From Vibrio brasiliensis LMG 20546 (GTDB lineage: Bacteria > Pseudomonadota > Gammaproteobacteria > Enterobacterales > Vibrionaceae), in assembly GCF_000189255.1 (NCBI RefSeq), contig NZ_AEVS01000101.1, forward strand, positions 1-64,000: a stretch of 64,000 nt of DNA, in the 5' to 3' direction. The position numbers and the translations under genes are program-made. The notes under the pieces were generated by a model. The model saw only the letters and a list, made by a program, of their open reading frames with translations, did no database searches and had not been told where the DNA came from. Each line of letters starts with the position of its first letter. Positions within the stretch are counted from its first letter, which is position 1. Below are positions 19,801 to 26,427 of the stretch, in pieces.

Positions 19801-21867
19801 GACATAGCAAGTGGTAATCGTGAAGTCGTCAATGCCTTCACCGATTGGACGATTAGCGCAACGAGTAATGACCCGCGCACCAATATTAACGTCGGCACCT
19901 TGTCAGCTAATGATGATATAAACATTGCCGGTGATATTGCCCCTGGTGACACGGTTGAGATTGCAATTACCGGTACGACAGACTCGCGTGCAATGGGCGA
20001 GATTGTCAACACGACCCATAAGATTGACGAAGCGCAGTCAGCCACTCCGACTACGCGTAATGCATCAGTTGAAACCGTCAGTGCGATGATCACGCCACAG
20101 GCCGTTAGTTTTGCTATCGACAAAACTACGGATAAAGGTGATAACGCAGAGTACACCAATGATGACTCTGAGCTGACTTACATTCTGCGCGTTAGCAATG
20201 AAGGTTCAGCGACCATCACTGGCGCACAAATGGTTGATGAAATAACTAAGCTAGTGGGTGCAAACGGCAATGCCTTGTTCACAACCTGGAAAGGCACTAT
20301 CGAAGAGTGGCCAAGTGGTCAGAAAAAAGGTGAGTTTACCGATAAAGACCTGATGTTACCTGACGGCGCTCTTTCACTCGATCTGCTGCCTTACATGGGT
20401 AACGGTTACGAAATTAAGATCACTGGTGAGCTGAACAAAGGGCTTGATGACGATATTACAAACACCTTCACCGTCACTGATCCTGCGACGGGGATCAGTG
20501 GTTCTGATGATGTGACTATTCACGTCAAGAAATTTGCCGATAACGAAGGCGAGCTGGTTGTTGCGAAAGAAGCAATGAAAACAGACGCTCAAGTAGGTGA
20601 TGTGGTTGAGTATGAAGTGACTATCGTCAACAACAACGAGTCAGAATTTAAGAACGTTAAGCTGGTTGACCGTTACCCGTCAGGTTTTGCCTATGTTCCG
20701 GGTTCGACCGAGATAACCAATAGTGGTCCGGACGGTCAGTTTGATACCAACGATGACGTAATCAGCACTGATGATCCTGCAGTCACCAACTCTCTAACCT
20801 TTAACGTTGGCGACATGCTTGCTTATGGTGGGGCAGATAAGACGATTACCGAGCAAGTACGTATCCGCTACCTACTGCGTGTTACTGTCGGCGCGACTTT
20901 TGGTAAGTATGTTAACTCTGCGGTAGCGATGGCGCCACCGGAAGGGCAGGTGTCAGGGGCGCTGGAAGAGAAGTCTAACACAGCGACTGCAACCGTTGAG
21001 GTACTGCCAGACAAGGTGTTCGATACGGCTTCCATCATAGGCAAAGTGTTTGAAGACCATAACAAAGATGGCTTCCAGGCTGATGCAACCGCATTTGAGA
21101 TACAACTATCTGCCAATGTAAGCGACAGAGATTATATCAAGAACACCACTGTGCTGATTCGTGATGGTAAAGAGACTCGCCTCAAAGACCGTCGTCATAA
21201 TCGCGGTGAACATACCGGTCATGTCTATGGCGTTAAGGTGAACAGTGCTGGCGACTATAAGCATAACTACTCACACGCTACACAAGCGAAAGAGCCTAGC
21301 TATGACTACGATTCAGCACTGGTTGATGGGTATGAAATCGACAAGCTGTATGGCATCTCCAAGAACCGTACGCTTCCAGCGAGCAATAAGGTTAGCTTCC
21401 AGCTTGAAACTAAAACCAAACAAGGTTTCAGCTTCAGCGTGATCACCGAATCTGGTACCCGGTTAGTGTTTGACCGTGAAGGCAATATTACCTCGCGCCA
21501 TGTCGGTGATAAGCAGCAAGAGCTGTCTGCAGAAAATCTCGATGTGACACGTAATCTATACAAGGATGGTGACCACTACTTGTGGGAAATCATAATTGAA
21601 AACAAAGGCATCTATGAAGACGGTATTCCGGGCGTAAGACTGCTCACCGTTGAAGGCATTATCATTGAAACCGACCAGTACGGTCGCTACCACGTGCCAG
21701 ATCAATGGGTACTGGACAAGAAAGGTAAGAACTTCTTAGTTAAGGTCGACACTGATTCATTGCCAACAGGAATGAAAGTTATCAGTGAGAACCCAAGAGT
21801 ACAACGAATCTCACCGAACAAACTGACCAAGTTCAATTTCAGTGTCTCGGTGGAGGAAAAAGAGTAA
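10804..21867 (+). CDS. giant DUF11-type repeat surface protein (3687 residues)
   Basis: A signal peptide (residues 1-26, ending IQAYA/A) is followed by 23 tandem Ig-like repeats of about 140-150 residues, then a C-terminal module from about 3405. Each repeat opens with a pattern like K-x-Y-x-P-G-x-x-V-x-Y-x-I-x-V-x-N, has a central F-x-S-W-T-I, and closes with I-A-P-G-x-T-V-x-Y-T-I plus A-x-G-x-I-x-N. Repeat 23 is the most canonical DUF11. The end contains IGKVFEDHNKDGF and GVRLLTVEGIIIETDQYGRY, an SdrD/carboxypeptidase-regulatory-like fold. Start is TTG with a poor ribosome site; an upstream in-frame stop excludes a longer form. Only four Cys are seen (515, 596, 1971, 1981). First gene of an operon with an outer-membrane barrel and a double-OmpA lipoprotein; likely a cell-surface fibre or adhesin. 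Function inferred, not known. Confidence 0.88.
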   Translation: MLNQISSKLNSLIVVLFTMISIQAYAADIEVIVSPTSANYENGQLIDYQVTVKNTTAKTFRDVEIEDLVWDTLTSTESGSGKAFSSVTITASNSWGSNPGSFAANDSNLTVSDAKLFPFGSNDYLIQAKVSDDAIGQIELGKTTVRADVDGDGSSEVFVPTTPSIFTPVPYQYELDLSVDKSEYQVGASLTYTLTVTNTGSYQVQGLDISQAFQSLAVENVTGSTSSPFSKITISGKKTGSDSDLGSFATSGDLEVSDAKIAVGGKLTYTISTTVADNLVGDIVTSASAHTKDGDIETPQRTTPPVEPIVSIEHSINKTSPYLVGSERVFTVEVSNTGQGIAYGYHVKHNINELISDLGLGNNLKSEHNSSDLSGNPFAHWSVEVTDIGANSQSSYKDLGSQTDVDFDDQVSIFPNETITYQIKANISPVAIGEVKGANAAIFNSGGGLEQDAQISNIFGAERTLNVNDSEIKIVKTTKESEYIPGNTVEYEIKVSNSSSKYFANDLQVVDDLTCVQTDMAAGAGQGQAFKRWKLEPVSAEDDKGTDHGQYSYGSWTTSPVTVSPDIAPGKFVTYKLTAEVNESSVGLIIDDNPACSDNVTEEGSGVQMPEDNLRASKDVDSRYYSSGDVLTYTIRVDNDGDGFADQVHVKDEIDKLETIDIYGKTIKAFDSWTITAQAFKQSGSPSSASDTGISGSINSPDILDVDATIEPHGYIIYTIEAKTNPLANGHIQNSVTVDDSVYADRGSDPRDFSINLIKEVKTNNDANFHSERTSYSKTENEITYRLRLINKEGNGYATNVKVKDAISSIEAGILEPDNVTKKVFSSWTISAEIISDNPLLNGNSTYTNVGSFEDNKDLDTVAQIPPNVEVVYTITAQIDRSNGDEIIYKRIDNSAVIETPDSDSQSGMQDAAVVYPKAPNVVVVKTTKENEFVPGQWVEFDVTVYNRGAGYANEVKVSDDIVGMNAFSEWTIQPITDKNNSPFKTGSYPDVKSNFPDNGNIDTRIDIDPQTVQGMGFVTYRIRGLVKNDYKKDEISNTVEIHDPVNNLDQSATAEIGDSGDAKLNVSILKTADVTRFTPGEDVTYFIYLQNNSEHNADNLKLIDPLKEIKSVLANQKNNQFEDYEDQSPFEYWQFDYDDGAGWQAQTNEDLVYPPGGVNESFTLGAGETRTVKIKARVKDNVIGSRNGAGILEPIIANDAYIFRDYKQVTEESHVSHHEMERVDSGGTTTRELLVNGKKSAFYAPGDTLTYKVKVSSNNGYFNNHRVSENIKGVSVLLLDGTNANPFNDTFSVAVEKEDSDGGDGTTDGTLDGVVKDNENITTTIDVAGGDYVLYTVEGVVRDDAVGDITIGGITVEPYDYHLAFTKTVEQKNYQPGSELTYHLTIKNDGKGGAYDIPVVDTLSTIKVGLIDGSDGLAFPSGWTIEPKVLGGNPNAEVDLDKTIADNKDISTHASIPPGETIEYVVRAQVNPNAVGNIVNLLKVDGDTVSAESKADTEKYDFEKHVTKIYDVDGTTELTGGYTPGGYIEYQILLKNKNNVHLKDVPVFDDIAGITTEYFDGTTGRAFTQWTIKTDVDKSTLSNAGSVTDNANIDTEFDLAGSTFDPDGTFVKYTIKAKISEKAVGSIQNTAKVNNKHNLPSERVDMLASDVQKLHKAYTDASYATHKTTYNHTPDGQKVVYHLRLDNKGKGTEYDASLTETFSKLKSKLAQIAAGQPDNQQGVVYQPASWIVTVETSTEEVTDIGSFSGGTDVDIDIAKLSIAPGGWIDIKVESQIRDDAMTAVTIQPKYNGSGFGKSQIKPETSSLDVSKEIISIGGRPYSNGDTYKPGEEVIYHFTVTNTKPVWRDNAVLRDMLSNITVEVLGGSVTQALNDTEITHTITNGIDSDVDTYLPSYDANGDLDIVADIAPGEEIKFVIKGTIRSDALGVIDANQATGGNNEVTTPEIPPVAPDLVFEKLVTNTTADGGSCSFPSDSGTGCEYNPGGQVSYTITVENRGEGIANDVAIIDKLNAINTSTGAKAFSGLSTTILEQPSSDRFSISGNYAGNKPLDATFDLMPGDKVVFGLLGTVDADATGTITNIAKVDGQDSNSIVLGQGEADIVAAKSTDTPSYTPGSEVRYTMYIANRADSNADVRVEDEISKFMVETADGSMQTALQSWSTTATFVSNVTAAHNDASAIQTTGDIDAIVKLGAAGTEPTVLKIEVVGKVRDDAVGKFGNTLYVNNKQYDLQQHYIYPELGALKVTKETSLSPALYAPGDSIGFDIVIENTGAGYLQNVKVEDIASNIRADVVDSLLAGPVFDSWDKASSSMTIVDPSASKTVVISQTEFDAPDGFSGEFNLAPGSQIQLHLEGTVNSNVIGAITNRVNVTADNVEPASDDATYLPLDAEVTVSKNVDKSVYQAQDTLTYTIVLTNTQRVWATDVKVEDFVDRISAETIYGSTISVFDPATIEISGVSANGTTNLPALSGNYIDNSVDIAPQDIVTIAIKGQLKPEIIGEVRNLVTVGYDGKTLEDDAVSTPLIPSIEVTKEPFDPLYTPGAVNGFEIKIVNKDAAFANDIVLEDLISAVMVSTADGVDRQAFSRWTVDYSANDPMTSVDRSTYGWNSDINTNIDLAPNDTITFTIQGEVDAKAIGEIVNTAKVTYDGKEFEPSATIKPKPADITLTKTADREFYQAGQSAQFVVTVSNGGEGFANDVEIKDVMSDVLVTLVDGTNGTAFESWTIKTELSDISSSLSSTPSGNNPDIDTLADIAPNSTVTFTIDGTVNRYATTDIVNQASVDFAGQPTLDAQAIIKHRPVSLTLEKYVGETGTETEMTYEPGKESVFRVIVANQNEAFVAGIQLKDLLASMTVDTVNGAKEAAFSSWNIEVNKGNDLTQISPDPTGSNKEVDATVDLAPNDTLELVITGKVNEFANGQIDNKATMVINNSGRPQRFSAVASLLPEPDNVVITESADNPIYTAGQQATFRINLFNDSKGFANDIILRNAISGMKVPTRPDIASGNREVVNAFTDWTISATSNDPRTNINVGTLSANDDINIAGDIAPGDTVEIAITGTTDSRAMGEIVNTTHKIDEAQSATPTTRNASVETVSAMITPQAVSFAIDKTTDKGDNAEYTNDDSELTYILRVSNEGSATITGAQMVDEITKLVGANGNALFTTWKGTIEEWPSGQKKGEFTDKDLMLPDGALSLDLLPYMGNGYEIKITGELNKGLDDDITNTFTVTDPATGISGSDDVTIHVKKFADNEGELVVAKEAMKTDAQVGDVVEYEVTIVNNNESEFKNVKLVDRYPSGFAYVPGSTEITNSGPDGQFDTNDDVISTDDPAVTNSLTFNVGDMLAYGGADKTITEQVRIRYLLRVTVGATFGKYVNSAVAMAPPEGQVSGALEEKSNTATATVEVLPDKVFDTASIIGKVFEDHNKDGFQADATAFEIQLSANVSDRDYIKNTTVLIRDGKETRLKDRRHNRGEHTGHVYGVKVNSAGDYKHNYSHATQAKEPSYDYDSALVDGYEIDKLYGISKNRTLPASNKVSFQLETKTKQGFSFSVITESGTRLVFDREGNITSRHVGDKQQELSAENLDVTRNLYKDGDHYLWEIIIENKGIYEDGIPGVRLLTVEGIIIETDQYGRYHVPDQWVLDKKGKNFLVKVDTDSLPTGMKVISENPRVQRISPNKLTKFNFSVSVEEKE
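10882..21010 (+). repeat. array of 23 DUF11-like protein repeats
   Basis: Protein-level repeats inside the giant gene, counted by eye from the K/D...Y-x-P-G start motifs: units begin near ADIEVIVS, YELDLSVDK, PIVSIEHS, NDSEIKIVK, and so on to GELVVAKEAM. They are diverged at DNA level, so not a simple recent expansion. Units 4 and 14 each hold one pair of Cys. Unit edges are approximate. Confidence 0.75.
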
Positions 21868-21869
21868 TC

Positions 21870-21917
21870 GTGAATAACAATAACGACAAACAAACGCGAT
21901 TGGCGGAAGAACTATGA
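21870..21917 (+). CDS. possible 15-residue coupling mini-ORF
   Basis: GTG at 21870 opens a 15-codon frame (MNNNNDKQTRLAEEL) whose TGA overlaps the ATG of the next gene (ATGA). A strong GGAGG lies 13 bases upstream inside the end of the giant gene. It may serve to carry ribosomes from gene one to gene two, or be chance. Whether it is translated cannot be told. Confidence 0.25.
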   Translation: MNNNNDKQTRLAEEL

Positions 21918-24900
21918 AAACATTCAAAATGACTCGTCTGGCAGTGAGTATTATGGCTGCCATTCCGGTAATGGTAGTGGCAAAAGACACCAGTCAGTTG
22001 GAAAAGCTTGATACGGACACCACCGGCATAGAGGTGGAGGTTCATCAGCAAGAAGATAGCTCACGTATTTACCTTGATGAAGGGGCGATTTGGGCCAGCC
22101 GTGATATCACCCGTTTTGAACCTGTACTGGATGTCAGTGTTGGTGATGAACTGGAAGTGGAGCAGGGCAAACTATCTGATTCGGTGAATTTTACGGTCAG
22201 CTCAAACTACAGCTACTACATGAAGCGCTACCAAATCGAGATCTTCCGCGGGGAAGATCGTAGCCTGTCTCAGCCACTTAAGGTGATTGAAGGTACAGAG
22301 GTAGCGAATGATATCGATATCAGTTGGGATGGCAGCACGGACATCGACTACGCGTTTGAAGTGGGTAATCAGCTGCAATTCAGATTCAAGGCTTGGGACA
22401 AAGACGACAACATGGATATCACCACTATCGGTGTGATTGATCTAGTTCGTCCGGCCTCTGAAGTTGATATCGAACGTAATCAAAGCGAAGAGCAGTTGGC
22501 ACGAAGCTTCGGCCGTGCTCAGTTAATGCGTCACAATATTCCGACCAATTCAGGTTTGGCTAAATTTATCGGAACCGGGCTTAAGGGCGTCGATAAAGTT
22601 GTGATTGGCGAAGATGAGTTTGAAGTTGAAGATGGTGAACTCTACGCCGAGCAGTTCCTACCTGCGGATGCGTACCTTTTCCCAACCAAAGTTATCTTTG
22701 ATAACGGCGATGAGCGCCGCTATCAGCTGTATGTGCGAATTCCAGACACATATTATGCTCAGGCTGGTCTGGCAGATATGTATATCGGCAAAAACCGCGT
22801 TACTGGTGACACTGGCGCGTTAGGCGTTAATGACCAGTATCAGGACGATGTTTATAACCAGGGGCGTGTCGCTTACTTCAGCCAGGGTAAGTTTGGTGAC
22901 AAGCTGCGTATCACCACCCATTTTGATAGCAAAGATGGCCAGATCAAAGACATCTTCAAGCATCCATTTGCTGCTGAAGACTCTAGTGTGTTCGATATCC
23001 TCGAAGATGACGACGAACTTTACTATGGCGATTATGGTGATGGCGCCAACATTCATAAAGTGGTCAATACCAAAGGCAAAGTCTACTTCGACTTAGAGTA
23101 CGATAAATCGCGTGTGTTATGGGGTAACTACAACACAGGCCTGACTGGTACGGACAACAACGACTACAACCGTAGCTTGTATGGCTTTAAAGGCGATTAC
23201 CGCACCCGCTCTACCACTAAATATGGTGAAGACAGACTGAACATCGTTGGTTTTGCTGCTTCCGCCGATTCGTCGTTTGCCCATGATGAGTTTCTCGGCA
23301 CAGGCGGCTCGTTGTATTTCTTGCGTCATGGAGAATTAGTACCGGGAAGTGACAAAGTCTACGTTAAGGTAGTGAACAAAGACTCGGGAATTTCAGAGCG
23401 AGAAGTGCCGCTGCAATCAGGACGCGACTATGAAATTGACCCGTATCAGGGCCGTATCATCTTAATGCGTCCACTGAGCAATATTATTTCAGATAGTTTT
23501 GGCAGTGTGATTGACGATACGCCAGCCGATGGGTTTGAAAACTATCTGGCGGTAGATTATGAGTATGTGCCAAAAGGTTCAGATGTCAAAGATTCGCTCA
23601 CCTATGGTGGTCGTGCCAAGGGTTGGCTAAACGACTACATTGGTGTTGGTGTTAACTACGCGACGGAAGAGCGTGATGGTCAGAACTATGAGTCATCTGG
23701 TGCAGACTTAACCTTACGCGCAACTGAAGGCACTTACATCAAAGCGGAATGGGCGCACAGTGAAGGTCGTCAGACCGATTCTAACTTTGTCTCCTTTGAT
23801 GGCGGTTTGACCTTTACCCCAATCGGTGAAGATTTCGATGAGCGTAAAGGTGACTCTATTCAGGTCAAGGGTGTTGCCAGCCTATATGACATTGCGCCTA
23901 ACATTTTTGGCGCGGTAGGTAACGATGTTAAGGCCTGGTATAAATCAAAAGATGCGGGTTACAGTTATGCCAGCCAGAGTGACGATTTAGAACAATTGTC
24001 TTATGGTACAGAGCTGAGACTGCAAGCGTCTGACCGATTAAGCTTTGCCACTCGTTACACGTCGATTGAAGAGACAGAGCTTGATGGCACTAAAGAGACC
24101 GATACCCAACAGGCTGAACTGGAAGCTCAGTTTAAGCTAACCGAGCATGTAAAAGTGTCCGCTGCAGCTAAACAGGTTGATGAGCTGAATCGTGAAAACG
24201 AAAAAGGTAAGGGTACTTTAGCTGGCTTAAGAGCCGACTATATTTGGGATAGCGACAACAGCGTCTATGTTAAAGGTCAGTCGACAGTCGATAAAACCAG
24301 CCAGTACGATGATAACGACAGTGTTTCGGTTGGTGCAGAGTTCCGCGTGTTTGAAGATCTCTCCCTTGGTGCGGAATACACCACAGGCGATCGAGGTGAC
24401 GCGACTGAGGCGACAGCAAGTTACGACATTACCGAGAACTACACCACATACGTTACCTATACTGATGACAATTACGAAGGTACCAACAATGTTGTAGTAG
24501 GTCAGCGCGCGGACCTGACTTCCAATGTCGACTTCTATCAGGAAAATCAGTTTGTTGATGAAAACAACGGCAAAGGCCAGATCGATTCATTTGGCTTCGG
24601 CTATGACATGAGTGATGATGTCGACTTTGGTATCGGTTATCAGCAGGGTGAAATCGAGAAGAAGAACGAAATCGACCCGACCAAGCTAGAGGTCACTGAG
24701 CGCAAAGCGGTGACTTTCACTGCAAATATCGATATTGACGACGTTAACCTCAAACACAAGATAGAGTATCGTGTCGATAAAGGTAACGAGAATGTCGATG
24801 TTAACAAGCGTCGTGTAGACCAGTTCGTCACCACCAACCGCTACACGCAGAACTTAACCGAAGAATATACCTTGTTTGGTAAGTTCAATTATTCCAAGTC

Positions 24901-25447
24901 AATCAGCAAAGAGACGGACGAGACCTTAGAACGCTTTGTGGAAGCAACGGGTGGTCTGGCCTACCGTCCAATTTACAATGATAGATTGAATCTGCTTAGC
25001 CGTTATACCTACATTGCCGATCTGGACAACCTTGACCGCGATGTCGATTACAGCAATGAAGAGTCTCATATCATCGAGGTTGAGGGGATTTACTCCGTTA
25101 ACGCGAAAGTGGATGTGGGTGCTAAATACGCGCATAAAGATAAGAAGGAAGACTTCGAGCGTGCCTCTGGCAATGTTGAAACGGTCGAAAGCAATATTAA
25201 CTTGTACGGCCTGAGCGCTTCTTATCATGTGATTAAAGAGTGGGATGTCACAGGTGAATATCACTGGAAGACGGACACACTTAACGATGAGCTTGAGCAT
25301 GGCGCATTAATCTCAGTTAACAAGCATCTATCAGACAACTTTAAGGTCGGTATTGGCTATAACTTCTCAGGTTTTGATAGCAACCTTGCCAATGACGATG
25401 ATTACAATGCCAAAGGTGTCTTTATCAACCTAATTGGTAAGATTTAA
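21914..25447 (+). CDS. large outer-membrane beta-barrel protein of the giant-protein operon
   Basis: 1177 residues with a signal peptide (1-23, ending MVVA/K). Residues about 30-300 look like soluble beta domains (an Ig-like region with IEIFRGEDRS, then a domain ending in a YQLYVRIPDTYY segment). From about 310 there are long alternating beta strands typical of a large barrel (YIGVGVNYATEERDGQ, TYIKAEWAHSEGRQ, GGLAYRPIYNDRLNLLSRYT), ending in GVFINLIGKI, a barrel-type last strand. GGAAGAACT precedes the ATG; 46 bases separate it from the giant gene and 9 from the lipoprotein gene. It could be the outer-membrane anchor or export pore for the giant protein. That role is inferred from the operon only. 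Confidence 0.85.
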   Translation: MKTFKMTRLAVSIMAAIPVMVVAKDTSQLEKLDTDTTGIEVEVHQQEDSSRIYLDEGAIWASRDITRFEPVLDVSVGDELEVEQGKLSDSVNFTVSSNYSYYMKRYQIEIFRGEDRSLSQPLKVIEGTEVANDIDISWDGSTDIDYAFEVGNQLQFRFKAWDKDDNMDITTIGVIDLVRPASEVDIERNQSEEQLARSFGRAQLMRHNIPTNSGLAKFIGTGLKGVDKVVIGEDEFEVEDGELYAEQFLPADAYLFPTKVIFDNGDERRYQLYVRIPDTYYAQAGLADMYIGKNRVTGDTGALGVNDQYQDDVYNQGRVAYFSQGKFGDKLRITTHFDSKDGQIKDIFKHPFAAEDSSVFDILEDDDELYYGDYGDGANIHKVVNTKGKVYFDLEYDKSRVLWGNYNTGLTGTDNNDYNRSLYGFKGDYRTRSTTKYGEDRLNIVGFAASADSSFAHDEFLGTGGSLYFLRHGELVPGSDKVYVKVVNKDSGISEREVPLQSGRDYEIDPYQGRIILMRPLSNIISDSFGSVIDDTPADGFENYLAVDYEYVPKGSDVKDSLTYGGRAKGWLNDYIGVGVNYATEERDGQNYESSGADLTLRATEGTYIKAEWAHSEGRQTDSNFVSFDGGLTFTPIGEDFDERKGDSIQVKGVASLYDIAPNIFGAVGNDVKAWYKSKDAGYSYASQSDDLEQLSYGTELRLQASDRLSFATRYTSIEETELDGTKETDTQQAELEAQFKLTEHVKVSAAAKQVDELNRENEKGKGTLAGLRADYIWDSDNSVYVKGQSTVDKTSQYDDNDSVSVGAEFRVFEDLSLGAEYTTGDRGDATEATASYDITENYTTYVTYTDDNYEGTNNVVVGQRADLTSNVDFYQENQFVDENNGKGQIDSFGFGYDMSDDVDFGIGYQQGEIEKKNEIDPTKLEVTERKAVTFTANIDIDDVNLKHKIEYRVDKGNENVDVNKRRVDQFVTTNRYTQNLTEEYTLFGKFNYSKSISKETDETLERFVEATGGLAYRPIYNDRLNLLSRYTYIADLDNLDRDVDYSNEESHIIEVEGIYSVNAKVDVGAKYAHKDKKEDFERASGNVETVESNINLYGLSASYHVIKEWDVTGEYHWKTDTLNDELEHGALISVNKHLSDNFKVGIGYNFSGFDSNLANDDDYNAKGVFINLIGKI

Positions 25448-25456
25448 AGGATTTGT

Positions 25457-26353
25457 ATGACAATGAAACTCAACACTTTGTTGGTAATTGGCATGGCGCT
25501 AGGGTTAACGGCGTGCTCAACGGACACTTATGTCAGTAAAGAGAACATAGATAAGTTTGGCGATCCTCAGGTCGAGAAGTTCCTTATCCGCGAATGCATC
25601 GTACCAGAGCGAGATATCCGCATTGCTATGGCTTCTCATTTTGACTTCGATAAGTCTGAGCTGAAGGAGCAAGACAAACAGTCCATTGATCAACTGATGG
25701 CAAGTATTGGCAAACTACATGGTCAGATTTCGATAGTTGGTCATACCGACTACCAGGGCTCTGATGATTACAACGTCAAGTTGTCACTGCGCCGAGCTGA
25801 GGCAGTAAAAGCGTATATGCAAAGTAAGCTAGATGCATCACGTTACGATTGGGAAGTGAAATATTACGGTGAATCCAAGCCGCTGGTGGAAGGAGTATCT
25901 AAACAAGCCAACGCTGAAAACCGTCGTGCTTATGTGATATTTGAGCAGACCCAGACTCAGCAGGAAAACATCTTCTGTGAGCCACCAGAGCCTGAGCGTA
26001 AAGTCTACGTCGCGATGACATCACATTTTGATTTTGATAAAGCACAACTTAACCCAGCCGATAAAGCCTCACTTGATGAGTTTGCGAGCAATTTAACTGG
26101 CTTAAACGGCAGGGTGTTAATTGCTGGTCATACCGATTATCAAGGCTCAATCAGTTACAATGAGAAGCTCGCTCAACTCAGAGCGGAATCCGTAATGCAA
26201 TATTTGCAGACTAAACTAGACCCGAGTCAATTTGTATGGGAAGTTAAGTCATTCGGCGAGCTGAACCCGGTGACTCAAGAGCAAGATCTTGATGCCAATG
26301 CACTCAATAGACGTGCGTTTGTTGTCTTTAAAGAGGGTGAGTTACCCGAGTAA
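25457..26353 (+). CDS. lipoprotein with two tandem OmpA peptidoglycan-binding domains
   Basis: 298 residues. Lipobox GLTAC with Cys20 predicts a lipid-anchored protein. Two OmpA C-terminal-type domains follow (about 52-162 and 182-292), each with SHFDFDK, GHTDYQGS-x-x-YN and the L-x-x-RA arginine. The peptidoglycan-binding Asp and Arg are thus present in both (Asp98/Arg113 and Asp227/Arg242). A Cys precedes each domain (47 and 174), so a disulfide is possible. The two halves are internal duplicates. AAGG lies 6 bases before the ATG, and the gene follows the barrel gene by 9 bases. It probably ties the operon's outer-membrane complex to the cell wall. Tandem OmpA domains are unusual; most relatives carry one. 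Confidence 0.9.
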   Translation: MTMKLNTLLVIGMALGLTACSTDTYVSKENIDKFGDPQVEKFLIRECIVPERDIRIAMASHFDFDKSELKEQDKQSIDQLMASIGKLHGQISIVGHTDYQGSDDYNVKLSLRRAEAVKAYMQSKLDASRYDWEVKYYGESKPLVEGVSKQANAENRRAYVIFEQTQTQQENIFCEPPEPERKVYVAMTSHFDFDKAQLNPADKASLDEFASNLTGLNGRVLIAGHTDYQGSISYNEKLAQLRAESVMQYLQTKLDPSQFVWEVKSFGELNPVTQEQDLDANALNRRAFVVFKEGELPE

Positions 26354-26378
26354 CCAGTTCACTCGAACCAACAATTTA

Positions 26379-26402
26379 AAAAGGGGCTAACGGCCCCTTT
26401 TT
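26379..26402 (+). terminator. rho-independent terminator of the giant-protein operon
   Basis: AAGGGGC / GGCCCCTT with a short loop (around 26381-26398), then a T run. It closes the three-gene operon. Confidence 0.85.
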
Positions 26403-26427
26403 CACAATCACTAAGCAGGAGCAGAGC

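Noticed and set aside
19695-20159. 154-residue frame on the minus strand inside the giant gene
   Set aside because: It mirrors the repeats (low-complexity Ser/Ile/Val-rich) and has no ribosome site or homologue that I recognise.
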